From assembly GCF_030272615.1 (NCBI RefSeq), contig NC_081413.1:552385136-552449135 (forward strand): DNA of 64,000 nt. The letters are read 5' to 3'. Made by a program: the position numbers and the translations under genes. This DNA is from Cryptomeria japonica. Taxonomy: Eukaryota; Streptophyta; Pinopsida; Cupressales; Cupressaceae. This document shows, piece after piece, positions 1 through 10,862 of the stretch. Positions within the stretch are counted from its first letter, which is position 1, and every line of letters begins with the position of its first letter. The notes beneath the pieces were generated by a model. It was not told where the DNA came from. It saw only the letters and a program-made list of their open reading frames with translations, and did not search any database.

Positions 1-540
1 TGGAAAAAGAAGACAGTTTAGTGGGAAATGGAACCGACTCAACTGAAATGCCATTGTAGCCCATATTTGCTAACATGTTAGCAATGAAGTTGCCCTCTCT
101 TAATGTGTGGTTGACAATGTAATCTGAAAAAGTATCAAGTAAATCCAAGGTATGCTTCAAAACATACGATAGATGCCAAGTCTTAGATATTTTCGAGGTA
201 ATTGAATTGATAATAACTAATGAATCTCCTTCTATATGTATGTTGGAGAAACCACACTTCCTTGCTAACACCAGGCTAGCTACTAAGGTGTTTGCCTCCG
301 CTAAGTTATTTGTACCCAGAGGGATGGGTGATGCTTGGAAAGAACACATTTTTCCAAATTGATCTCGAATGCAAACTCCAATTCCTAACTTCCCTAGGTT
401 TCCACAGGAAGAGCCGTCGAAGTTGATCTTAAAGAAATTAGGTGCTGGGAGTACCCATTTTATGGAAGACCTGTCTCTCACATGAGCTGAGGACCAATTC
501 AGGGGAATCCCTATTGGTCAAATAATACCATTCCATGATT
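1..540 (-). pseudogene. LINE ORF2 C-terminal RNase H domain
   Basis: On the minus strand an uninterrupted reading frame runs from about 470 to the window edge. It shows the plant-type RNase H signature: a first acidic strand FKINFDGSS (first catalytic Asp, about 416-432), then NLAEAN (catalytic Glu, about 300), then IHIEGDSLVI (second Asp, about 235), and a C-terminal REGNFIANMLANMG segment with Asn/Ala where the family usually has N-x-x-A-D-x-L. The final Asp of the family pattern (ADxLA) appears as Asn here (ANMLA). The domain follows the zf-RVT finger directly, as in plant L1 elements of the RVT_3 type. It supplies degradation of the RNA strand during target-primed reverse transcription. 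There is no stop inside the visible part. Confidence 0.88.
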
Positions 541-1720
541 TTACAATTACCTTATCCCACTAGGTGAATGACTGGATGTCCTTGGAATTAGTGAGAGAAG
601 AATTTATAATTTCTGCAATTGAATTTTCCAAATTGAGCAAAACTTGATCTAGAGAAGAGGATGTTTTTCTGAAAATTATTTTGTTCCTCTCCCACCAAAT
701 GGCCCAAATAATGTGAGTAGGAGCACATTTCCAAATGCTTGAGAAGGTTGATGAAAAAAATAAAAGAGGCCAATAGTTAAACATATCCCAAAGTGATTTT
801 GGGAATGGCATCATAACTTGGAGTTTATTCATGATGAAGAACCAACATTGGGATGCAAAGGTGCAGTGTAAAAATAAATGATCAACTATTTCTTCCTCTG
901 AGCCACAATATACACAATTAAAAGCTTGTGAAATGCTCAATTTTACTAGTCTATCTGTTGTTAGGATTCTTTTGTTCAACGTTAACCATGCAAACCAACC
1001 TACTTTTGGTAGAACAATGTCATTCCAACAGAATGAGTATGCCTGACTACTTACCTTACTACAGCAACCCTATTGTAAGGCTTTGTAACCTTCTTTAATT
1101 GAATATTACCCTGATTTAGAAGCTACCCAAATTAACATATCTTCTCTGTTAGACATGAGAACTGTCCTATTCAATAAAATATTTGCCAAGGAGGAAGATT
1201 GTTGGCTGGATATTGGGAGAAGAGTGGGATCTTTTCAAATTATTTTCCCTGAAAATATTTCTACAGCAGATACATAGTCACTCAATTTTGTACCCCAATG
1301 AATTATAGCTATATTCATAGTATCTTACATATTATCCATTTGAGCAATTGGAGGGTGCCCTCACCATGAGTCTGTCCAGAAGTTAGCACTGAGTCCATTA
1401 TTGATTTCCCATGAAACATACTTAGATATTAGATTTCTTGAATCCAACATAAAATTCCAAATAGCGGACCCCTTTGGAGGATCTAAAATTGTCAGCACTC
1501 TAGATGGTTGAGTTTTTTCCAAATATTTAGCTTGCATAATCTGGTACCATTTGGAAACAGGATTAGTGTACATTTTCCAAATCAGTTTCCCTCCAAAAGC
1601 CTTGTTGCGATGCTTTAGATTATGAAGACCAACTCCCCCTTGGAATTTTTGACATGATATATTTTCCAGAGAGGCTAAGGGGATTTTCCTTTCATTTTTC
1701 ATATTACTATTCCATAGAAA
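541..1720 (-). pseudogene. LINE ORF2 region between RT and RNase H, with zf-RVT finger
   Basis: The minus-strand frame 1702-1361 encodes a 113-residue block (ENISCQKFQGGVGLHNL ... SANFWTDSW) typical of the linker after the RT thumb in plant LINEs. After a stop-rich stretch (1360-1000), frame 979-560 encodes a 139-residue block with the zf-RVT finger CVYCGSEEEIVDHLFLHC (Cys-x2-Cys ... His ... Cys). This finger helps RNA and DNA binding in this family. Both blocks are in the same frame as the RNase H domain downstream. The finger residues are intact, but the intervening stops show that the ORF is not expressed as one protein. Confidence 0.88.
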
Positions 1721-1899
1721 ATCTCTAACAAGTTTCTACAATTGTTGAATGACAGATGAGGGAGCTTTTAGAATAGACATGTAATAGTTCAGTATTGTTG
1801 TTAACACTAACTTAATAAGAAGAATTCCACCTGATAGTGAAAGCCACCTTACTTTCCAAGCTGAAATTCATGCCTTGATTCTACCAATAATAGTAGACA

Positions 1900-3430
1900 A
1901 TAAGAAGATTTGTTTGTTCCCATAAAAAAGGGGATGCCAAGGTAAGAAGATGGCAATTAATTCATTTGGAAGCCCAAAGTCTTGGATATTCTTAGTGACA
2001 AGATTGAGGGTGTGTTGAAGATGAAAATCTTAGACTTGGAAGCATTAATTTTCTGGCCTGAGGTAGAAGAGTAGATTTCCAATGTTTGCTTGATGAGCCT
2101 GGCTTCTTTAAGAGAAGACTTACCAAATAACAATGTATCATCAGCAAAAAGAGAGTGAGTTACTACTATTGAAGTACCTGGAAGAGTGACACCAAGCCAA
2201 AGCCTTTTTGAAGATTGAAAATTGATGTATCTGCTAAAGCAATCTGCCATGAGAATGAAGAGAAAAGGTGATAAAGGGTCGCCTTGTCTTATTCCCTGTG
2301 TACCCTGAAAAAACCCTGAGGGATGTCCATTTATTAGAATAAAAAATTGTGCACCTGAGACACAAGTTTTGATCCATTTGTACCATTTTTTTGAGAAGCC
2401 AAATTTTGATAATATCTTAAAGAGAAAATACCACTTAACCCAGTCATATGCTTTCATCATATCAAGTTTGACAAAAAAAATTGCTTGTTAGTTTTCATGG
2501 ATAGAGTGTGAAACCTCATGTGCTACTAGGGCTCCTTCCATAGTCTCCCTACCTAGGATAAAGCCCCCTTGTTCTTGTGAGATGATCTTAGGTACGAGAT
2601 AATGCATTATAAGGTAAATGGCCTTAGTTACGATCTTATAGATTGTGTTACAAAGTGAAATAGGTCTGAACTCTGTGAATGTTGATGGAGAAGGTGTTTT
2701 TGGGATGAGAACAATCTTTTTTGCATTAAATTTTTTTAGCATTTCTCCCCTTTTTCTTGGATTCTTCCATTACCGCTAAGAGGTCAAAACCAATCACATC
2801 CCAACACTTTTGGAAAAAGAGGGTGGTGAACCCATTCGGACCTGGTGCTTTATCTAGGGAAAGGGAGAATACCACTTTGTGGACTTCCTCCAGAGTGAAA
2901 GGGGCCAGTAGGACACTATTATCCTGGTCGGAGATCAAAGGAGGGATAGATTGCAGTAGAAGCTCAGCATTATCCTTCCAAGAAGGATCTAAATTAGAAG
3001 GTGTAGGGGCTAATAGATTCTTGAAAAACTTTACTCCTTCATCTTGAATGTCTGCTAAATTTTTAATCAATAGCCCTGTGTCTACATGCTTGATTGAGAA
3101 TATAACATTTGATGCTTTTCTTTGTTTTGTGGATGCATGAAAGAATTTTGTGTTCTTATCTCCCTGCTTCAGCCAGAGGTCTCTTGATTTCTATCTCCAG
3201 TATTCTTCTTCTCTCTTATAAGCTTCTTCCCACTCACTTTGAATACCCTTCTGTGTAGAATGCAGGAGCTGATCCAATCCCTTGGAAATTATATTTTGGT
3301 TAACTTCTTCTAGTTGTTGTGCAATGATTTTTTTTTGAGCAAAAACATTCTTAAAGACCTTTCTATTCCACTCCTTAGCCTGAACCTTAATAAACTGAAG
3401 TTTCTTAAAAAAATGGAACATATTTGTTTC
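1900..3430 (-). pseudogene. LINE ORF2 reverse transcriptase domain
   Basis: This is the polymerase core, read on the minus strand in two frames that meet near 2745. The first part (3070-2745) has the finger motif DKAPGPNGF. The second (2742-1957) contains LIPK, the FRPISLCN motif, LDMMKAYD (first catalytic Asp), the GIRQGDPLSPFLF motif, and the catalytic pair in FADDTLLF (about 2130). It then continues into the thumb. The frame switch sits in a purine run at about 2740-2750, which looks like a slippage indel. An in-frame stop separates SHSIHEN from the LDMMKAYD block (about 2487). Catalytic aspartates are intact, so decay has come from indels and stops rather than loss of the active site. Confidence 0.93.
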
Positions 3431-4326
3431 ACTACATGCAAGGGCAGATACCCACCATTGTCTTAATAAACCCTGAAATTATGGATGTTTAAAGCACATG
3501 CACTCAAACTTGAAAGAACAACCAAAACATGGTATAGAGTTCTGTTTTTGCCATTCAAGGACAATTTAAACTGTGAAATAGTCTGATTCTGAAATAGGAA
3601 GAATGTCTGAATAAGAATTGACTTGATTAAGGCACCATTCCAAGGGAATGACAAACCTATCTAGTCTCTCTGCAATCTAAAGGAAGCCTGATCTCCTGTT
3701 AGTCCAAGTGAAGAGACCATTATTGGGAATCACATCCAATAAGTTGTTTTCTATGGTGAAACTTAGAAAATCCTGCATAGATCATGGGGGTGGGTAGATT
3801 CCTCCTTGTTTCTCCTTATGAGACAAGATTGCATTAAAGTCTCCCCTGATGATAAATTTTTGTGCTTCTTCTTGTTGGAGTAAAAAAGTTAGTTTGTCCC
3901 ATAGGTCTTTCTTTTCCTGAGTGGGGATGGGGCCATAAATACTGAATACCGTAAAGGTCATGTCATAGCATACTACTTTCAACATTTACCAATTATGATC
4001 TAATGTAAGAAATCCTCCCAAGGCCCCAACACCTTGCATATGGGCAGATCCAAATTGTGTCCATTTAGCCACTGTTTTATGATACATTTCCTATGATAAC
4101 TTTTAGGATTCCATAATGTAAGAAATCCTCCCGAGGCCCCAACACCTTGCATATGGGAAGATCCAAATTGTGTCCATTTAGCCACTGTTTTATGATACAT
4201 TTCCTATGATAACTTTGTTTCTTTGAGTATAAAGATGTCAACCTTTGAAGAATCCAAATGTGATTTGATTATCCCTCTTTTGTCAGGGGCATTAATGCCC
4301 TCGATGTTCCAAGAAATCAATTTCAT
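3430..4326 (-). pseudogene. LINE ORF2 N-terminal AP-like endonuclease
   Basis: ORF2 starts at the ATG at 4326-4324 with KLISWNIEGINAPDKRG, the hallmark start of endonuclease/exonuclease/phosphatase domains in plant LINEs (SWN is a catalytic loop). It is followed by ILKETKLS, which is the usual QETK motif with Lys for Gln. Further motifs are SIYGPI, RGDFNAIL (GDFN catalytic loop, about 3840), NNGLFTWTNRR and ERLDRF ... ISESDY (the usual SDH written SDY). The 113-bp duplication at 4001-4215 interrupts the domain and shifts the frame. The enzyme would nick target DNA to prime insertion; this copy cannot make it. Confidence 0.9.
4001..4215. repeat. 113-bp tandem duplication inside the LINE endonuclease
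   Basis: About 102 bp starting TAATGTAAGAAATCC at 4001 recurs at 4114 with only a few changes (for example CCCAAGG against CCCGAGG). The copies are separated by 11 bp. The period of 113 is not a multiple of three, so it shifts the endonuclease frame. Confidence 0.93.
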
Positions 4327-4329
4327 TGT

Positions 4330-6400
4330 GAGCAGGGAGTGCCTTTTGCACTCCTTGTAATTATTTTTGATACCTTGAATTTTCCATCTAAAGTACTCTA
4401 CACACCTGCCTCTATTTCTTCTTGAATCTTCACAAAGTTCAATTTTCTACCTCTATTTTTTGGGATTGTAAACACTTCTGATTTCAAACTAGGGCTCTGC
4501 TCAACCGATAAGGACTATGCATAGTCAAAAATAATTTTCTTTGTCTCACCATCTTGTGGAGGGGATTCCATTTCTTCCTGCCTAATTTCCTACGAATGGA
4601 GATCTAAGTGAGGAGAAATAGGAGAGAAATTTGGTGGGTTTTGTTTGGTGGATTTAATTTGACAGGTTTACTCAGAACAGGAAATTCATTCACCAAGGGA
4701 AGTTCCTCTTTATTTGAGAGGTCAATAGTTGAACAATAGCACCTTGCCTTTCGTAAGGAACACATTACGTTTGTCATACTAACACCTTACACCTCTACAA
4801 TTTCCTCAATCATAGTGGCAGCTAAAGTGGACAGGATATCATCTGCTACTTCCTGAATATGACCTTCCTTATTTGAGATAGCTACCCCTGAAACTGATAA
4901 AGTTTGCATTAAACTCTGGATATCAATCAGGGATTCGTTAAACATTAGGTCCCAAACTATAGCTTCTCTGTCATCAAATGGTTTGTCACATAATTGGAGA
5001 ACCAGTGTGGACGTGAAGGCATATTTATAGCTATAGAGAATCCACCTATACATGATAAATAAATTGTTCAACTAATTAATCCAGTGAATGTAGGATGGCT
5101 CAAGATTTAAGTCATCCTGAGGTTCCGAGGGGTCATTACATGGTTGTACAGAATTAGAAGGCAAAACTGCCTCGCACTGGTGGGCAGTGCACAGTAGAGG
5201 GTCTGAGTAGTAATTTTTATAGACTAAAAGCTCTGAGCACTCAAGACCACTACAGGCATTAGTGAAATGACCTAGTTGGTGCTGATATTTGCAGATGACC
5301 TCTGTGTTATCCAAAACAATGTCTTGATGCCATAAACCCTATTTTGATGTGATAGTGAAGTGCCTTGGCAGGGTTTTATCTGAGGCAAGAAGAAGGAAAA
5401 CTCTAACATCTCTTTGGATTATTTCAAAGGGTATAAGATCATGAGAAACAAAGATTCCTAGTTGATTAGCCATGGTCTCCACAATATCCGGATCTCTATA
5501 TTCCAAAGGCAAACATGGTAAAGAGATCCAGTGGGGGTAAAATCTACATAGATTAGCATTTGGTTTAAAGATTGGAATCCAGGACAAGGTAAAAAGACCA
5601 GCCCCCTGACAAAACCAGTCTTTGTTTTTATGAAATGTGTCTCTATCTTCAGATGAAGAAAACAGAGCAATAAAAAACCCCGAATGGCTATCAATGAAGA
5701 AAATGTCACGAAGACTTGACCAATGACTATTTGCCCATGAAGGAAAAGTTTAAAGAGGGATTGAAGAACTAAACTTACCGATGAGAGCTGACTTTCAGAG
5801 AAAGGAGACCGACTTGGAGAGAACGTGGTCAAGAAAGGTTATCTTGATAGTGGAAGCATTCTCTACTAGAGCCCGAGTCGGAATGGGAAAAGAGGAATCC
5901 ACCTCTTTGAAATTTACCTGTTTTCTTTTCCACACAAAGTGCGCTAGGTTTGATTTGAGGGGGTCTCCATGGCCACCTTGTTGATCTGCTCCATTTTCCC
6001 CTTTGGTGAAACAATCCTTGAAAAAAGACTACTGAGATATAGATGGAGATGCTTTACAGATGTCAAAAATTGGTTGTTTTTGAAAAGGCGGGCGGTGGCC
6101 TGAGTGTCCTCTAGAATCCTTATGAGCCCCTTGGTTGTGAGAAGTTCCCCGATCATAGTTGTCGAAGTTCAAATAATTCTGCAGATTTTCTTTTTCTTTG
6201 TGGGGTTGAAAATGAAATGAGTGGGCCGGTTGAGTAAGAGGACAGTTGAAAAAAGTGTCGGGGCTATCTGACTGATCTTGTAGACATGCGAAACGATTCA
6301 ACCATCGATTCCCTGAAGGTAAGTCTTAAACTAGTTTGATAAAATGTTTGTCCCTAAAGATTTTGGTGAAGGGATTGGTATCAAAATTTGAATATTGGGC
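4330..6400 (-). pseudogene. LINE ORF1: DUF4283 domain plus CCHC-type zinc knuckle
   Basis: One minus-strand frame, with a few stops, runs from about 6400 to 4790. The middle (about 5850-5380) is DUF4283-like: LRDIFFIDSHSGFFIALFSS, then LSWIPIFKPNANL, WISLPCLPLEY and NQLGIFVSHD, the order typical of plant LINE ORF1 and related gag-like proteins. Next (about 5290-5230) comes a zinc knuckle CKYQHQLGHFTNAC. The His and outer Cys residues fit the pattern C-x2-C-x4-H-x4-C, but the second Cys is Gln, so the knuckle is degenerate. The C-terminal part is acidic and ends near 4790. The product would bind element RNA. The extreme N-terminus is uncertain because no clear start survives. Confidence 0.82.
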
Positions 6401-7439
6401 GAATTGAGGGGCATCCTTAGTCTGTCCTTGACGAGCCTGGTGAGGGTCACTGAAACCTTGTCGCCATCTTTTGTTTCCTACAGCCTTGTTTTGAAGTATT
6501 GTTGCGCCCTGCAGCCCTGCACTGGCATCATGCCGTCATCTTCCTTTCCTTGTAACCCTGTTTTGAAGTCCTACTAAAACCTGCGACCCTCCTCTCATGG
6601 CTCCACCACATCATTGGTCTAGACAATTGTAATTGTTGATTGTCTATTTAAAAAAAAGTTCATCAAAAGTGGATATACCAAATTTTGTTTTTGTCAATGA
6701 TATATATAATTTTTTGATAAAATAATTTGAAGATTAAATTCAAGGTTGATAGGAATTTAGTTTAAAAATCAAAACATATTTTGGTCATAGATAAAAAAAG
6801 AAAAAGAAAATAAGAAATATAAAAGCTTCATATGATGTTGATGACATGATCAAATATGATTATACTTGGATCACATGAGAAAATCTAAATTCAAAAATTA
6901 AAACACATTTTGATTAATTTCAAATACAATTATACTCAAAACTTATTTCAAAAATTAAAATGCATTAAAGACTGAATTTACTTTTAATTATAAACATATA
7001 AAAATAACTTAACCTCTTGAAAAAAATTATTATTTTCTTTTATAGATAATAAACAATTAGCAAAACAGTTTATCATATTTTATTAGATTATAATTGATAA
7101 ACAAATTTATTTATTGCACCAAAAGGAGGTGCAAGGGCAAGGAAAAATCACAAGAAAGATAAATTTATTTTCCTAGTAATTATTTACAATAAAAGTCATT
7201 AGATTAAATGAAATGCTAAAAGATTTAGATATGAATTGATTTAAGCACAAACTATACAAACAACATTGTTGGAGTTTACTTTGTAGGTCAATATGTTATC
7301 AGTGAAAAGGTGGTCATGGATAATTTCATTTGAATTCAAGATGACCACAAGACTATTGTTCAAATCCCCAATTCTTTGATTTCTTCCATATTTTCTTGAA
7401 CTAAATAGACATGCTACTTTAAATAGAATGTGATTGTTG

Positions 7440-8445
7440 TAGGCTAAAAATTCAACCCTAACTATAATTGAACCTTAAACCTCACCTAACTAATCCTAAT
7501 TGTAGCTCTAAATGAACCCTAACCCCAAGCTTTATTTTAAAATATTGACCTTAATACTAATCCAAACACTAACCCTAACCCTAAAGTTCCCTTAATCGTA
7601 ACCCTAACCTTAATCCTTGTGGAGCCCCAACCTTGATTAAATAATAACCCTAATTGAGCCTTAATCCTAACCTTAAATAAATACTCATTAATTAAATCTT
7701 ATTGTTAGAGTTAAATTAATATTATGATTGAGGTTTAATTAAGGTTCTATGATAAATCCTAGGGTTAGGGTTAGGGTTATTAATGTGTTAGTATTAGTTT
7801 ATAAATTTGGTAATAATAATAAATATTTTATATAGGAAATCTTTCTATAGAAATCTCTTTAATAGGTTTGCAAGATAAATACATCCCTAAGTTTTTGTAT
7901 TTTGGGGCTCAATAAGTTGTATTATTCTTAAAATTGAAATAATTAATCATATAGTAAATCAATAATCAAATCACTATAATATTTTCAAAACTAAAATGGT
8001 AACTCTAATCGAACCCTAAAACTAACTTAAGTATAACCCTAATTGAATCTTAAGCCTAATTGTAACCCTAACTGAACCCAACCACTACTTGGTTGACCGT
8101 AAAATATTGTTAACCCTAACCGAAGCCCCTTTTTAACCCCCAACCCTAATTAAATAGTAATCCTAAAGCTAACTTAAGTATAACCCTAATTGAATCTTAA
8201 GCCTAATTGTAACCCTAACTGAACCCAACCACTACTTAGTTGACCCTAAAATATTGTTAACCCTAATATATGCCCCTTTTTAATCCCAAACCCTAATTAA
8301 ATAATAGTCCTAACTGAATCCTAATTCTAAACATTAAATCCTAACCTAAATATTAAATCTTAATGTTAGGATTACACTGAGCTTAGGTTTAGGGTTCAAT
8401 TAGGAATCTAAGATAAAGCCTAGGCATTAGAGTTAGGGTTAATAT
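7440..8445. repeat. Degenerate telomere-like CCCTAA / TTAGGG tracts
   Basis: Many CCCTAA units, scattered and in short runs such as CTAACCCTAACCCTAA, occupy 7440-7690 and 7990-8340. Each block is followed by a short run on the other strand (TTAGGGTTAGGG near 7765, and TTAGGGTT near 8425). The runs have a 6-bp spacing, not the 7-bp CCCTAAA typical of most plant telomeres. After each opposite-strand run the sequence is similar (ATAAATATTT, TCTCTTTAATAGGTTTGC), so the whole block appears to be a diverged direct duplication (about 7440-7930 and 7990-8590). Confidence 0.7.
8024..8317. repeat. 147-bp tandem duplication within the telomere-like block
   Basis: The unit begins AACTTAAGTATAACCC at 8024 and again at 8171. 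It includes TTGAATCTTAAGCC and CAACCACTACTT in both copies. The copies differ at few positions, so this duplication is younger than the larger one. Confidence 0.9.
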
Positions 8446-9184
8446 TTATCTAATATTAGTTTTAAAATTTGACATCGATCATAAATATTTCATATGAGAA
8501 ATATTTCAATATAAATCTCTTTAATAGGTTTGCCAAGAAATATGCGCCTACTTTTGTATTTTTGGACTCAATCAAATCAATATAAAATTTTCAAAACTTA
8601 GATATCATTATAAAACTAAGTTAAATTATATTAGTGATTATCTAATATATATGGATATAATAAAATGAAATATTCATTTTAAATTAATTGAGCAATTGCT
8701 AATTATAGTTTTAAAATAAAATAAAAAGTAAAAACTAGGTATAAAGAAAAATTTTCTTTTTTTTCATTGAAATCATTTATATTATAATATTCACAAAATA
8801 TTTAGTATTTAGTTGTTAAATAATTGATTAAATTATGATATACATATAATAAAAATGAATTAAATAAAACTAAAGATTATTTTTAAAATAGTTTAACATT
8901 TACTAATTACACTTTGTTGACCTAAATAGAAAAATTTAATAAATTTAAGTTTTGTGTTGAGTCTTATACTAAGAGCCTCCTAGATAGAAATTTGTCCAAT
9001 TGTCATCCAATATTAAGTTGTTTGCCCCATGAGTTTGACAATTGAAATATTTAGTCTTTGTGAGGTTATAAACCTTACATAAGTATCAATCTCAAATCAT
9101 GATTGATGAAGGGAAAATAGTCGAGATGTTTTGTTCAGATATTCAAGTTGATTGCTTCTTCACAATGCTTGACACTAGTTTTGA

Positions 9185-9326
9185 ATAAGATTAGTAAAGG
9201 TCGATGAACCGGAGATAGACTCTTTCTAGGTACATTCAAAGAGTTTGAGTGTTCATAAGATTAGTAAAGGCCGATGAACTGTAGATAGGCTCTTTCCAGG
9301 TACATTCAAAGAGTTCGAGTGTTCAT
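9185..9326. repeat. 70-bp tandem duplication
   Basis: ATAAGATTAGTAAAGG at 9185 recurs at 9255. Both copies continue through CGATGAAC and TACATTCAAAGAGTT to GTGTTCAT. No coding function is seen. Confidence 0.93.
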
Positions 9327-10862
9327 CAATTTCAAAGTCGGTAATTTCTGAAATGGATAAAGGGGGCCAATATGAAGTTTCAAGAAAGTGGTGATATATC
9401 TCCTTTATCACCTAGCGTTTTAGTGTTGAACATTGGATTTGAATAAAGTCAAGATGATCAGGTGATAATAATATTGATGACGATATGCAAGAATTGATAA
9501 GGTGGAAATGAATATTTTAAAGCAAAATATTAATTCTTAAAAACACCAATGCTTAAGTTATGTTTATAGCATGTGAATCATATTATCAATAATTCTTGAT
9601 GCTTTAATTAATAAAGCAATAATGGATTCGATCTTTTTAAATTTCACAACTTACCAAGTCTATCAAATATTATTTCCATCTCTATCGACTACATCAACAA
9701 GCTGGACACGTTAAGAAGTTGCGAATATACTCCATCTCATCAACAAGTTGACCAAGTCGATGAAGAAGCCAAGACATATAATTTTTTCTGTTTCCTCGGA
9801 AACTTATGGCGTCCTCCTAAACCGCCGATGAATCAAGTGAATCAACTAGTGAATAACTCCAATTTCTAACCGACTTGTGAAGGGATAATGGCAAAATTAT
9901 CAAGTCATCGGCCAGTTAGCCAAATAGATAAAGTAACCGATACACTTGAAGTTATACTTTCATCGGCAACGTGGGAGAGTTTGGAATGATGACGTTTCCT
10001 CCATTTGTCTCGTTTTAACCTCCATCTGGCATAGCAAACGCAACACGTCGTCCACGATGGAAGAATAATGAATACACAATTAATTTTATCACTAACTTCT
10101 CATTCGAAACTTTAAAAAAACCGATTGTTCAAAGCTACAGATGTACCATATCAGCATGGATAGGATCTGAGAAAGCGATGACAAAATATTTATGTAGCTA
10201 TTTCGAAGTCTTTGTCCCAACACATGTATGCAAGGAAGATGATTACCCAGTTTAGATGTCGATCTGTACGTCACTTGCAGATGAAGTCGCAAGTATATGA
10301 TTCTTTGAATCATTTTTGTTCAAGCAAAGCCAAAGCTGAAAACTCATGTCGATCCTCTCCTCCACGAACATGAAGAAATGTAAGTCTTGCACGGGAAATA
10401 TACATGCACAATGTGTAACCACCTAGAACGCACGTGAATGATTTGACAGAACGTTCGAGCAAATGAAATCATTGCAGATTTGAAATTGCAGTGGATGTGT
10501 TTACACCTTTTCTCGGTGCCTCAGGGTTTTATATGAATGTGAGTTTGGTTAAGAAAAACGATAAGGTATTAGATGGAATTTCTATTTGCGTTAGAGCTCT
10601 GCCGTCAACCTCTATGATGGTTCGAGGCACAATTAAATGATAAATAGAAAACCAAATTCTACTACCTTGCAGATCTTTTTCCTACCCGCACTATACAAGT
10701 AGCACATTAATTCACATCAAAGCACGATTAAGGAGGAATTTTATCTACTATAGTTAGAAATGCTCTAGTAGGGTTTCATGCCGAATATGCAAACATAAAG
10801 ATGCCTTGTGGAGTTTTCCAAATTCTTCTTTGTGAAGTATAAGGCTTAGGATTATGAATATG

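Larger units (their letters stand above)
1..6590 (-). mobile_element. L1-type plant LINE, near complete, decayed, truncated by left window edge
   Basis: Reading the minus strand from about 6590 to 1 gives the canonical order of a plant non-LTR retrotransposon: ORF1 with a DUF4283-type RNA-binding fold and a zinc knuckle, then ORF2 with an AP-like endonuclease, reverse transcriptase, zf-RVT and a C-terminal RNase H. ORF2 begins at an ATG at 4326. The reading frame holds over long stretches. It is broken by a 113-bp internal duplication (4001-4215), by slips near 2745 and 1900, and by scattered stops, so the copy is dead. The 3' UTR and poly(A) lie outside the window. The 5' end is not sharply defined; ORF1-like coding fades near 6400 and GC-richer sequence ends near 6600. 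Confidence 0.93.
6600..10850. other. AT-rich spacer without genes
   Basis: I see no convincing coding sequence here. It holds AT-rich DNA, the telomere-like block (7440-8445) and a 70-bp tandem duplication (9185-9326), listed separately. The only open frames are short and lack family features. The stretch 9330-10850 is slightly GC-richer and may be the 5' flank of the gene copy at 10.9 kb, but I recognise nothing in it. Confidence 0.6.

Noticed and set aside
2757-3047. Plus-strand 96-codon open frame
   Set aside because: It is the antisense of the LINE reverse transcriptase finger region, whose minus-strand reading has family motifs.
3463-3654. Minus-strand 63-codon frame in the LINE
   Set aside because: The neighbouring frame carries the endonuclease motifs (ERLDRF ... 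ISESDY); this one is a shadow.
7440-8445. True chromosome end
   Set aside because: Tracts are short, degenerate, inverted and flanked by ordinary sequence on both sides; it can only be interstitial.
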